Below, in pieces: positions 41,762 to 52,150 of a stretch of 59,251 nt of DNA; the stretch's first letter is position 1; the number at the start of each line of letters is the position of its first letter. This DNA comes from Haplomitrium mnioides (taxonomy: Eukaryota; Marchantiophyta; Haplomitriopsida; Calobryales). The notes under the pieces were generated by a model. That model made no database searches, was not told the origin of the DNA, and worked only from the letters and a program-made list of their open reading frames with translations. The position numbers and the translations under genes were made by a program. The stretch lies in assembly GCA_049999725.1 (NCBI GenBank), contig JBNGIS010034392.1, positions 42,730-101,980 of the forward strand. The letters are read 5' to 3'.

Positions 41762-44732
41762 ATAAACAATAGTATAGTAGTACAATCATAAGGTTGTGAT
41801 ATCTATAAGAAAGTAGAGAGGAGCGAAGGAAGTGGTAGAGAGTCACATTTAGGATTGAGATAAGATTACTTGTCTTAGTAGAGAGTCACTCTTAATAAGG
41901 AGTCACTTTGAGGGCTGCAATTAGAAATGACCTATAAGTGAAGAAAAAGGGATGACACTGTGACACAGAGTTCTGCAAGAATATATGGAAATAAGCCTAT
42001 TTGGAAAAATTTAAAGCAAAAGAAACCTGCAGAGAGCTTCAGAGAAGAGAAATATTGGGGAAAAAGATCTCTTTTTGGGAGCCTATGGAAGATGAAAAGT
42101 CAGAATCGGAGGTCAGATCAGCGGAAAGTTCTTCGTATTATTGAATATCTGAATCCAAAGTGTGCTTCAGGAATATTTCCGAAAGGTGGATTCGGAAGAA
42201 GTCTGAGATGGCTTCAGAAGATCCAACAGTCGGATAGGTGTCTGATGTTGGATTCGAGAGGGCTCTATCTGCTGGTATTATGGGAGGTTGCTAACAAGTG
42301 AAAGATGCATGATTAAGCCTTCTAACTCCTTATTTCTTTGAGTTCGTGAAAGTTTTTCGTCTATGAAGAAGGAATTTGTGGGAAAAAGTGCTCATTTGAG
42401 GCAAAGGCCGACTACAGAGTTGCTTTGAAGACTTGACGAGATGTGGTTGTGAGCTTTGCATTCAGATGGTTGCATTGGTGATAATTTCAAGCCATATATT
42501 TCAGATTGTCATTGCAGACCTGATTCTACTTCAAATGGAGATCTGACATGCTCAAAAGAAAGGCCTTCTTGAGAGATTTCCAATGAGCTATTACACACTT
42601 ATTTTGGTTGAGAAACAAGAACGCAATGGCCGTTGCAAGATGACTGCAATTATAGGCATTCAAAGAGCAACATCGGAGTGAATGTATCCGAAAGAAAGTT
42701 CAGATTCGGATGGAATGGAAGAGCAGATTTCAAGGCATCTGATTTGGAATCTAAAGAAGATGAAAGCATGGTTTCAGATTCAAATTCAAGCAATCACTCA
42801 TGAGCATATTTATCACAAGTGTTGCATCGGATTCGGAGCTTCAATCCGCTTTTCGGACTAGGAAAAATGACTATTTTCATAAAGGTGTATTTGAAGAGTC
42901 AATTCAAGTTCAAGTGGAGATCTCTTAGGCTCATTGGAAGGGTCTTTTCAAAGAGCTATCATATGAAAAGTTTGGATTAGAAGTGAGGATACAGTCATCA
43001 TCACAAGATTATTGCCGAGATTTTCAGGATGAAGACTTCGTCAACATATCCAGTGAGAGGATTCAGATGTTCCTTTTGAGAGAGGAAGCGCTGCGTCGGT
43101 CGTTTTAGAAGTGTCATTTTTTATAGTCTTGCGTTTGTATAAGTCTCCTCAGGACTTTAAACTAGGGGTTGCTTTTGCTGATTATTGAAGCGGTGGCTAT
43201 TTTGTGCCATATGCTAAGTAAAGAATTCATTCAAGAAGATTCTGAGTTGTGTAAAGATTGTATTTTGTCATTTGATCTAGAGTAAGGAAGAGAATCCGCC
43301 TGAGCGGGAACATAAAAGGAAATTTGTTTTGGATAAAGGAAAGGAACCTAATTTGATTGCCTTCTTGTTCATGTGAATGTGCGGATTGTCGTCTGGAGAA
43401 AGAAGGCAGAATCAGTTTAAGCTTTTCGGAACTTGACTTTGAATGGATGATGTGTTAAAAATAAGAAAAGTTGCCCAGGAAGGGAGTCGACTGCGGTAGG
43501 GAGGTGTATCCCAAGTAGATTTTTGGGCCTACTTGACCGCTGAGGCGAGTGGGAGCCTTGTAAAAAAGGCAAAAGGATTCAGAGAAGAATCGGTGAGAAT
43601 TAACCGTGCAGGTCGACGAATCTGTGAGGTTGAGTTCTAGTCAACGGACTGGGAATCACTGAGAATTTCCAATCCTTTGCTCAAGGTACGAACCTTAAAT
43701 CCGAAGACCCGGCGTAACTGGTTACAAGTAAGAGAATAGAGAAAAGAAGAAGATATGAGAGCTAGAGAAGCTTCTCCTTTGTCCTTGTGATTCTCAAAGG
43801 AGAAAACGGATTGCTCGGGAGATGCGCAAGCATAAATAAAACACAAATTTGGTGGAAGTGGGAGTCAGAAGAGCGAACGTGGAAACAAGATCAGAGGGAT
43901 CCGAAACATAGGAAGGACGCGTGGCGAGAGGAGAGGAATAGCGGAAGTTAATTCTAGGAGTCAGAAGTTCGGATTTGGAAGGGGTTGAGGTTCAGTTTGA
44001 AGAGGGATTTCCAAATTCCGAAGGAACTAGCGGAACGATGGTCAATCTTCCAGGAGGAAAACGGCATCGGACGGCTGCGTTTCGAAGGGTACAATTTGTC
44101 GGCAAGCGAGAAAAGTAAAAAAAAAAACGTCAGCAACGTTGTCGTAGTTGTCAGGTCAATGTATGGTGGGGGGAAAGTACAGGAAAGGACAGAGAAGAAC
44201 GAGGCACTCCAACTTCCCAGTTGACTGCGGCGTCGGACGACTGGCGGAACAAGGTCAGAAGCAGAGCTTCGGAAGTGTCAGATAGAACCAGAAGCAATGC
44301 TTCGGAATTGGTTTTTGGGGTTAATGCAATCTGATTCAAAATTTTGGAATCCGATTTGGAGCATGGAGAAGGTGAACATGAACCCTGGATTGTCCTGAAT
44401 TCTGAAAGTGAAGATTTCTTTGAGAAGTAAGATTTTTTTGTCATAAAACCATTGTTCTCCACGAGTAAAAGAACCCGGAGAAGGGTAAATCTCAAATTGT
44501 CGAGATCACCACTATGCTACAGACAACTATTCTCTTGTATGAATGGAAGGGATTCTTAGTCCTACTTCTAATTCTGAAGGTCCTCTGAAATAACTTAAGT
44601 TCTTTGGTTGCTTGGCTTTTTCTTGGACTCTCGGTCTTAACTTGGATCTTGAGTTTTTTTTTGTTGAAGAACTCTATTAGAGTTTACTATGAGTTCTTAC
44701 TCATTTTGATTTGGTTATTGAGTTCTTTTATA
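41762..44732 (+). repeat. gypsy-5 LTR on the plus strand, split by an insertion
   Basis: 41762-41958 (AATAGTATAGTAGTACAATC through GGGATGACAC) is the 5' part and 44522-44732 (GACAACTATTCTCTTGTATG through TTCTTTTATA) the rest of an LTR equivalent to the inverse of 47659-48092. The TATA region CTTGTATGAATGGAAGGG lies just after the break. A PBS follows at once. The insertion between is described separately. Confidence 0.8.
41959..44521. mobile_element. 2.56 kb TG...CA insertion inside the gypsy-5 LTR
   Basis: It begins TGTGACACAG and ends ATGCTACA, with GACAC on the left (41954-41958) and GACAA on the right (44522-44526) as a 5-bp target duplication with one change. Base composition is richer in G and C than the surroundings. 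I see no reverse transcriptase, integrase or gag. The TG...CA ends and 5-bp duplication fit a solo long LTR or a non-autonomous LTR element. The frames 41960-42301 and 44151-44495 match nothing I know. Phrases like GCCGTTGCAAGATGACTGC resemble long LTRs of SIRE/Maximus-type copia elements, a weak hint. Confidence 0.55.
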
Positions 44733-44733
44733 T

Positions 44734-44745
44734 TGGTATCAGAGC
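44734..44745 (+). other. PBS of the plus-strand gypsy-5 LTR
   Basis: TGGTATCAGAGC, a perfect initiator-Met-type plant PBS, directly after the LTR. About six bases later the sequence changes to the minus-strand integrase of another gypsy-5 copy. Confidence 0.8.
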
Positions 44746-44751
44746 TACCAA

Positions 44752-46452
44752 TATTTGAGTTTCTACTCCAAGATGCCCAAAAATCAGAATATCATGTGCT
44801 TCTTGTAAACGTGCCATTTGAAGCGCATCATCTTGAGGAACATATATTTGATGACCTTGATAGAGAATACCATCCCGAATGGAAAAGGTATGATACTTAC
44901 TATCTTGGACCGCCAAACGTGCTCTAACAAGAGTAAAGAAGACATCTGTTTGTAACTTTTGTCGAAAGCCGTCAGTAGTTGCTTCATCAAGATGTAATAT
45001 ACTAGCATTTGCTATCTCTCGTGTATTTATTCAATGATCCGGTCTTCGAGACAATCCATCAGGAATAATGTCGAACCTTCTTGGCTTGTACTCCAACTTG
45101 AAATCAAAGAGTTGTAGTTGATCTTTCCACCGATGATGACAACTTGTCATATTTTCCAAGTGGATTGCTCGAAGCACTGACTTGTGGTTTGTACGCATAA
45201 GTACAGGTTTGCCCAAAAGATACTGTCTCCACACTTTGGTAGCATAAACCATTGCTAATTGCTCTTGATCTCTTGCAGAATAATTTCTCTCCGCCGCATT
45301 CAATCGGCGTGACATGAATGCAATTGGATGAAGTCCATCTTCAAACTCTTGTTCTAAAACCGCTCCAATAGCAAAATTAGAGGCATCAAAATCAACTATG
45401 CAACGCCTCTTTGGATCATATGGTTGTAGAATTGGACGAGATGTCACCGCATCCTTGAGTTGTTGAAATGCCACTTGCTTCTTGGTCGTCCATTTGAACT
45501 TTGCATCCTTCCCTAGTAAATCCGTAACCGGTGCAACAATATAAGCATAATAATGAATGAATCTTCGATAAGAGCTTGCTAATCCATTAAAAGCTCGAAC
45601 ATCCTTTGCATCATTTGGTGTTGGCCACTTTGCAATATACTTGATTTTCTCTTCCTCCATCTTGATGCCATCCGCAGACACTTTATGCCCTAGATAAGTC
45701 ACCTCTTGCTTCCAAAACTCATACTTAGACTTCTTGCAATAAAACTTCCAATTGCGTAGTCGTTGTAGTACCTCTTTGAGATGAGCACGATGCTCAATTT
45801 TACTTTTACTAAAGATAAGGATATCGTCCAAAAATACCAACACTGACTTATCCAATAACCCATCAAAAACTCGATGCATTTGATCCATAAATATCGCCGC
45901 AGCATTAGTAAAACTAAATGTAAGAACTTTTCATTCAAAATGCCCATACCTTGTGCGAAAAGCTGTCTTTGGTACATCATTTGGCTTGATTGGAATTTGC
46001 CAATAGCCACTTTAAAGATCCAACTTAGAAAAGAATCGTGCACCACTCAATTGATCCAACAAATCATCAATACAAGGTAGAGGATAAGCATTCTTCACCG
46101 TTTGATTATTCAATCCTCGATAATCTGTACAAAAACAAAATCCACCATCTTTCTTTGGTATAAAGAATACCGGAGCTCCATAAGAAGAAGCACTATGTTG
46201 AATGAAATCCTTCTCAAGAAGATTCGTTAATGTCTTTTGAAGCTCCTCTAATTCTTGTGGTGATAGCCGATATATAGGTCGGTTATAAGGAGTGCTTCCC
46301 GGTATCAACTCAATCAAAAAATGTATTCCTCAATCGTGTGGCAACCTCTTTGGCAAATCCTCCGGAAATACATCCGAAAACTCTTTCAAAATATTATCTA
46401 TCATTACGGCATGCGCACCTTTCTCCCCATCCTTACTCAAGTTCATGATAGG
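44752..46452 (-). pseudogene. gypsy-5 reverse transcriptase, RNase H and integrase start (minus copy)
   Basis: RT starts [20 protein letters not shown] and continues [34 protein letters not shown]. After two stops a clean 285 codons (45888-45031) give VLVFLDDILIFSK (catalytic loop FLDD, aspartates kept), GHKVSADGIK, VRAFNGLASSYRRFI, RNase H IVDFDASNFAIGAVLEQ, FMSRRLNAAERNYSARDQE and the close IIPDGLSRRPDH. The integrase zinc part follows near 44750-44930: DGILYQGHQIYVPQDDALQ and HLGVETQ. It is broken by stops near 45930, 46014 and 46330 and by truncation at 44752. The domains are typical Ty3/gypsy. Confidence 0.88.
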
Positions 46453-46458
46453 CTTAAC

Positions 46459-47658
46459 CTAAACAACAAAGACAGGAAACTCTTGCGCCACTGAATTAAC
46501 ATGCTGAACTGATTTAAGCTTCTTGACCAATGGTGTCAAAGACCCCAAAAGAAATTTCTTACCTTGTAAGGTTACTACTTGAATTTGTCGTTTTCTCCAA
46601 TCAAATTGAGCAGACTTTTCTTCAAGCCAAGGCAATCCTAAAATGATGTCATATTGTACAAGTGCAATAACAAATTGCATAGATTCCGTATACTTTTTTC
46701 CAATCCTTAGAAGGAATGGATTTTGAGAGCAAAACACATTATGCTTTTGGCCATGAGCCATAGTCACAACACTCCCCTTGATAGGCCTATATTTTGCTTT
46801 GATTATCTTAGCAAAATGTAGTGACATAAAATTTTCAAAACTCCTATAATCGACCAACATTCTACAAGAGTGCTCCTCAGTCATACCATCAAGATGAAAC
46901 AAAGTACCTCGAATTCTTGTCAAAATTTTAATTCCATTAGAGCTTGCAAGGTTTTGAGAACGTTGTTCGAATGGTTGATGACGAAATCTAACTTCTGTAG
47001 CTATGAGTAATGAGTCATGCCGCTCTGCCATATGCATTGCTTCTTCTAATTGAGTAGGCTCTCTTATAGTAACTTTTATTCTCGTGCAAGGCTTCAATCC
47101 CCGAACAAAGCGGTCTAATGCTTCTTCTTCTCTTATATCAAGAATTTGCATAATTGTATCATGAAAATGTGTCACATAACTTCTCACTATACCAAGTTGC
47201 TTCAATTCGGCCAATCAATCTCTTGCTACTTTTGAAGCATTTACAACTCTAAATCTTGAAATCACTTCTTCTTTGAACTCATGCCAAGAAACAATAGGAG
47301 CAACAAATCCACATTGTGCTTGTTCTATTTGATATCTCCACCAAGTCTTTGCAACTCCTTCTAATTGGCTTGTCGTAAATAGAATTCATCAATTATCCTC
47401 TCTAATGTTTGTAGCTTCAAAATATTGTTCACAATAAAAAATAAAGTTCTCACAAGCACCACAAGTCACCTTTCCATCATATGCTTTTGGCATTGGAAAT
47501 CGCCCATAACTCTCTTCTTCTCGAAACATTGCTCCTTCTTTTATTCCCACATCCAAAAGGTGTGAAAGATGTTCAAGTCGTTGTTCCATTGCTTGAATCA
47601 CCTCCTCTTGATTGTCCATGTAGCTCATACTAAAAATGAACCGTAGCTCTGATACCAA
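46459..47658 (-). pseudogene. gypsy-5 gag and protease (minus copy)
   Basis: Gag begins MSYMDNQEEVIQAMEQRLEH (within 47658-47389) and goes on FPMPKAYDGKVTCGACENF, a gap with a stop near 47395, then a 251-codon open piece (47214-46459): AELKQLGIVRSYVTHFHDTI, EEEALDRFVRGLKPCTRIKV, AMHMAERHD. Instead of a CCHC knuckle a short linker leads straight to the protease: MLVDYRSFENFMSLHF (catalytic Asp kept; the usual D-S/T-G is D-Y-R here) and IILGLPWLEEKSAQFDWRKR. The missing zinc knuckle is unusual; the plus-strand copy lacks it too. A stop at 47213-47215 and one at 46459 break the frame. Confidence 0.82.
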
Positions 47659-48092
47659 TGTAAAAGAACCTCATAGACCAAATCCAAATGAGTAAGAACT
47701 CATGGTGAACTCTAATAGAGTTTTTCAACCAAAAAGCAACTCAAGGTCTAAGCTAAGACCAAGAGTGCAAGCAAAAACCAAGCAACTAAAGAACCCAAGT
47801 GATTCGAGAGGAACTACAGATTGAGGAGTGGGGCTAAGAAGCCCTTCTATTTATACAAGAGAAGAGGGTGTCATCCCTCTTACTTCACTTACAAGTCACT
47901 TCTTATTTCAGCCCTAAAGGTGACTCTCTACCAAAAGTGACTTCAAATGCAAGTAATCTAAAAGTGACTCTTCACCAAAAGTGACTTCAAAGGCAAGTAA
48001 TCTAATCTTACCCTAAAAGTGACTCCCTACGACTTCCTTTACTCCTCTCTATTTTCTTATAAATAGCACAACCTTATGCTTATACTATTACA
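47659..48092 (-). repeat. Complete gypsy-5 5' LTR (minus strand)
   Basis: 434 bp; on the minus strand TGTAATAGTATAAGC ... GTTCTTTTACA, then the PBS TTGGTATCAGAGC. TATA box TGTATAAATAG on the minus strand near 47865. It contains tandem AAAGTGACTTCAAA(G/T)GCAAGTAATCT-type units (47934-48010, plus strand). It is the reference LTR for the other gypsy-5 pieces. Confidence 0.85.
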
Positions 48093-48306
48093 GATGACAC
48101 CTCTTCTCTTGTATAAATGGAAGGGATTCTTAGTCCCACTTCTAATTTTGGAAGTCCTATGAAATAACTTAAGTTCTTTGGTTGCTTGGCTTTTGCTTGG
48201 ACTCTTGGTCTTAACTTGGATCTTGAGTTTATTTTGGTTGAAGAACTCTATTAGAGTTTACTATGAGTTCTTACTCATTTGGATTTGGTCATTGAGTTCT
48301 TTTATA
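48093..48306 (+). repeat. 5'-truncated gypsy-5 LTR (plus strand)
   Basis: Starts abruptly at GATGACACCTCTTCTCTTG, directly against the minus-strand LTR, and runs to TTCTTTTATA before a PBS. Its first bases are the same site (GATGACAC) at which the LTR at 41762 is interrupted. Confidence 0.82.
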
Positions 48307-48307
48307 T

Positions 48308-48319
48308 TGGTATTAGAGC
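48308..48319 (+). other. PBS of the truncated plus-strand gypsy-5
   Basis: TGGTATTAGAGC, one change from TGGTATCAGAGC. Confidence 0.7.
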
Positions 48320-48359
48320 TATGGTTTGTTTTTTAGTGGTGAGTTATATAGAGAATCAA

Positions 48360-49416
48360 GAGACGATGGTTTAAGCAATGGAACAACAACTTGAACATCT
48401 TTCACAAATTTTGGAAGGAAGAATGAAAGAAAGAGCAACTTTTCGAAAAGAAGAGAGTTATGAGCGATTTCCATCACCAAAAACATATGATAGGAGGATG
48501 GTTTGTAGTGCATATAGGAACTTCATATTCGATTGTAAGCAATATTTTGAAGCTACAAACATTAGAGAAGATTGTCGACAAGTTCTATTTACGGCAAGTC
48601 AATTGGAAGCAGTTGCTAAGACTTGGTGGAGATATCAAGTGGAGCAAGTACAATGTGGATTTGTTGCTTCTATTGTTTCTTGATGTGAGTTCAAAAAAGC
48701 GATGATTTCAAGATTTAGCGTTGTAAATGCTTCAAAAGTAGCAAGAGATTGATTAGCTGAACTGAAGCAACTTGGTATAGTGAGAAGCTATAATACACAC
48801 TTTCATGATACAATTGTATAGATTCTAGATATAAGAGAAGAAGAAGTACTAGACAACTTTGTTCAGGAATTGAAGCTTCGCATGAGAATAGAAGTTACTA
48901 TGAGAGAGCCTACTCAATAAGAAGAAGCAATGCGTTTAGCGGAGAGGTATGACTCATTACTTACTACCATAGAAGCTAGGTCGCATCCTCAACTATTCGA
49001 ACAACGTACTCAAAATTTTGCAAGCTCTAATGGAATTAAAATTTCGACAAAAATTTGAGGTACTTTGTTTCATCTTGATGGTATGATTAAGAAGAAATCT
49101 TGTAGAATATTGGTGGATAGCGAGAGTTTTGAAAATTTTATGTCACTATATTTTGCTAAGATAATCAAAGAAAAATTTAGGCCTATCAAGGGGAGTGTTG
49201 TGACTATGGTCGATGGCCAAAAACATGATGTGTTTCGCTCTCAAAAGTTGTTTCTTCAAAGGATTGGAAAGGAGTATACAAAATCTATGCAATTGATCAT
49301 TGCACTTATACAATATGACATCATTTTAGGGTTTCATTGGCTTGAAGATTGATATGCTCAATTTGATTGGGGAAAATGACATATTCAAGTTACCTTACAA
49401 AGTAAGAAATTTCTTT
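48360..49416 (+). pseudogene. gypsy-5 gag and protease (plus copy), truncated
   Basis: Gag runs MEQQLEHLSQILEGRMKERA, YERFPSPKTYDRRM, DCKQYFEATNIREDCRQVLF (48378-48683). After frame changes come LAELKQLGIVRSYNTHFHDT-like text and protease CRILVDSESFENFMSLYF and YDIILGFHWLED (49065-49352), all close to the minus copy. At about 49416 similarity to gypsy ends and the transposase-like gene of copy C resumes. No RT, integrase or 3' LTR is present. No CCHC knuckle is visible. Confidence 0.8.
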
Positions 49417-50626
49417 CGGTGTGCTTTCACGATTATGAGTCTAAGAAAGGCGCTACAATTATCGTATAATCCTAAACTTAGGGTAACTCTTTTGATGGAA
49501 ACTTGGGATTTTAAAATGTTTCCGCAACAACGTCCTTCTTTGGTTCAAAAGATACATGATATTACCTTTAATCAACAATTCAAGTTCCACTTGAATGATT
49601 CCAATGCAAAGACTTGGAGCAAACAATTTTCAACAAATGAATTTTGGTTACTTCCATATGGTATTTGTAAACTCAAGTGCCTACCTCAAGTGGACAGAGA
49701 TATTTAAGGCTCAATGTTGAATCCTCTCAAGGCATATTCTAAAATCAAACTATCTCAAAAGGAAGAAAGAGAAGTTGATACAAAGAAAGTGGTCTTTGCA
49801 ATAAGAGATGACATAAATGAGAATTGCTACAAGCTCTTTACATGTTTTGATATTCAATGGTGGAATGACTTTTTTCTTGCTCAACAAGATATTGCGGCCT
49901 ATATCCTTGAAAATAAAAGACGATGATTTGAAGCAAAATTCACCTTTCTACCTTCACAATAGACAAGTACTTGTAATGATTTTCAAAATATTTATCTAGG
50001 TTCTCATCTTGATGCTCAATAGACAAAATAAGATCCTCCAATACAACAAATACTTTCTACATATCGAGTAATCTATGATGGAACACCTAAGCTGCGAGAA
50101 AAGACTGTTTTGCACAACATCCAATATGGGAACAAATTTGGCAATCTATATGAGATGAAAGCTAAAATGTTAATTTGTGTTGTTGCATCTCTAGATCCAA
50201 AGGGCAACTCATTTTGGGTTGCCAAATTCCTCAAAGTTTTGTTATTTGATTCCCCAAACCTAAAATAAATACGTGCTCAATAGTTTGCTTGTGAGGCTAA
50301 GAATGCATTTCTTGACAATACTTCCCAGAAAAATAGAAGCAACAAAAGGGAAATTCAAATCCAAGTTACATATTGATGTACTTGATGTGATACAAATCAC
50401 AATTTTGTCTTTTGATTTTCTTCTTACACAAAAAAACCAATTGAGAAAAACCATTATAGCTACTATTAAATCAAATCTATTTGAGTGTAAAAGACAAAAA
50501 ACAATCAATCCTCATATATTTGAAAGAGATTCAATCACTATTATTAATACTAAGACCGATTAAGTAAATCTTGATGAATCTTTTGAAGCTGAATATGAAG
50601 AAGTAAGACGAATAACTAAAGTAATT
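49417..50626 (+). pseudogene. DUF7869-like transposase C-terminal region (copy C)
   Basis: Opens FTIMSLRKALQLSYNPKLRV, which overlaps the end of copy B's core (FAITSLSKTLQLSYK), then LLMETWDFKMF, IHDITFNQQFKFHLNDSNAK and STNEFWLLPYG. A charged linker follows with QWWNDFFLAQQDIAAYILEN, then YRVIYDGTPKLREKTVLHNI, KMLICVVASLDPKGNSFWVA, then text like IRVQWFAC and VLDVIQITILSFDFLLTQKN with QLRKTIIATI (50273-50563 open). FW.AK, WF and L(T/L)QK.QLRK at these spacings are typical of the small C-terminal module of DUF7869-type proteins, which looks like a chromo/BAH-type barrel (inference). Stops at 49705-49707, 49924-49926 and others break it. Confidence 0.65.
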
Positions 50627-52120
50627 TAAGAATTTTATTGTATATTGTGTACCTTCAATTATGTTGTAATTTAAGATCATTATTTTATAGAGTGCTTGAG
50701 AATGCTACAAAGAAATTTGTTGAACTTGTCTACCACCTTGAACCCATTATTCGTAAATCATTCCAAGTTGAATGTTGTTCTCTCTAAATGAAACTTGAAT
50801 CTTTAGTTAATATTTTCATTTGGTTTGTAAAATATTTTCTTATCCAAAATGTAAGTATGATCTTTCCTTCTTTACTACTTGCTAGAAGAGTTTATTGTTT
50901 TTGTATTGTTAAAGCATTTGCCCAAATTGACTACCATTCTTTTGCTTGCAAAGACTTTGATGTAAAACTCAAAACCTTCGATGCGCTCTGACTTAGATAT
51001 AGAGCTCTATATTTTTAGATTCCAATCAAAAAACAAAATTTTTAGTGTGCTTGAGTTTGTTACACAAAATAGAACCTTTAGCGCATGTATTATTGGTTGT
51101 AGAAGTTTGAACCCTATGTGTGCATAGGCTTTGATTTGCAAGTCAAAATCTCGTGCGTGGAAAAACTTTGTTGCAGAACGTTAAACCTAGGTTCTTGATA
51201 GTCTTTGCTATGGAGTGTTCAAATGGTGAGCTCAGATTTCTATGCACGTATACACTTTGTGGTGGAGTGCATAGATGTGAAGCTTGGATTCCTATGCGCA
51301 CATAGACTTTGGAGTGGAAGTCCAAGCATTCAATACGTTCTACTTATTATATACAACCATCAAGCTTCTACAGCTTCAAAGACTATCGATTAGAACTTAG
51401 ATTCTACGTTGGTTAAAGACTCTCTTGTAGATCTCGAAACCTTTGTTTGGTAGAATGTACTAAAAAACTTAGAGATGTTTCTTGTTTACACTCTTAATTA
51501 AATGTCCTTAGCCATTGCCTTTTTGATTATGAACTATAACTCCCTTGTGTATACATTTCTCTGAATTATAAAATATTTTGAATTGCTGAAGCTTTTTTTT
51601 TTAATGTCCACTTCAACTTCTGTGTGCATGGATTTTCAACTACAAATGAAAGCTTTTTTCTTTCTTGAACTTGAAAATAGAGCTCCTAAATCCATGCAAT
51701 GTTTTGTTTTGTTGTTTTTTGTGTCTACTATTCCAAACTCATTCCCTTCACTTCTAGGCTGTTTGGGCATTTTCCTCATGTTTCTAATTTTTTTTCCAAA
51801 AAATAAGTTTCAAAAAGCATAATGTCTATACGTGCTTAGAGTTTGTGCAACCAAACATATTTCAAAATAATTTCTTTTGATGTATATTTCAATTTTTGGG
51901 TTTTAAAATGTAGTCAATGATAAATGCAAGTTTCTTGTGAAAACTTACCGCAACTTTTTTTTTTTTTTTACTTTTCATTGATTTTGAGATTTCCAATATT
52001 TTCATATAAACTTAGAATATTGTTCGTTTTGTTTTAACAAATAACCTCATTTTCTTTGTTTTTTTTAGCTAAAAAACCACGTTTTTAATTTTTAAAAAAA
52101 GTTTATGTTTTGAGTAGTTC
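50627..52120. repeat. Right-terminal region of copy C with palindrome array
   Basis: Collinear with 15311-16753 of copy A; its last 300 bp also match copy B (inverted 22311-22560). The array at 51060-51425 carries TCTATGCACGTATACACTTTG and CCTATGCGCACATAGACTTTG units about 50-60 bp apart. No conserved frame, no gene seen. Confidence 0.7.
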
Positions 52121-52139
52121 GTTCTTGGTTCAAAGTAGC
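52121..52139 (-). repeat. Right terminal inverted repeat of copy C
   Basis: GTTCTTGGTTCAAAGTAGC, exact inverse complement of 34824-34842. The element edge is set 11 bases farther out by the CAGAA duplication. Confidence 0.88.
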
Positions 52140-52150
52140 AGATATTAAAT

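Larger units (their letters stand above)
44752..48092 (-). mobile_element. gypsy-5 minus-strand copy, 5' LTR to integrase zinc domain
   Basis: Contains 5' LTR (47659-48092), PBS on the minus strand (GCTCTGATACCA, 47646-47657 on plus), gag, protease, RT, RNase H and the integrase zinc region, then stops at 44752 before the integrase core. The 3' LTR is absent. It lies head to head with plus-strand gypsy-5 LTRs on both sides (44522-44732 and 48093-48306). Confidence 0.82.
34815..52150 (-). mobile_element. TIR methyltransferase element, copy C, split by a gypsy cluster
   Basis: The best-defined copy. It carries perfect 19-bp inverted repeats GCTACTTTGAACCAAGAAC (34824-34842) and its complement (52121-52139), a looser outer match of about 9 bp, and an exact CAGAA duplication at 34810-34814 and 52151-52155. 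Both flanks are copia-2 leader. Inside, from left: terminal region, methyltransferase gene on minus (39289 down to 35645), spacer, transposase-like gene on plus (39728-41400 and 49417-50626), right-terminal region. A gypsy-5 cluster (41762-49416) splits it. Without that the element is about 9.7 kb, and relative to copy B it also lacks about 1.1 kb that should carry the DUF7869 core. Confidence 0.85.
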
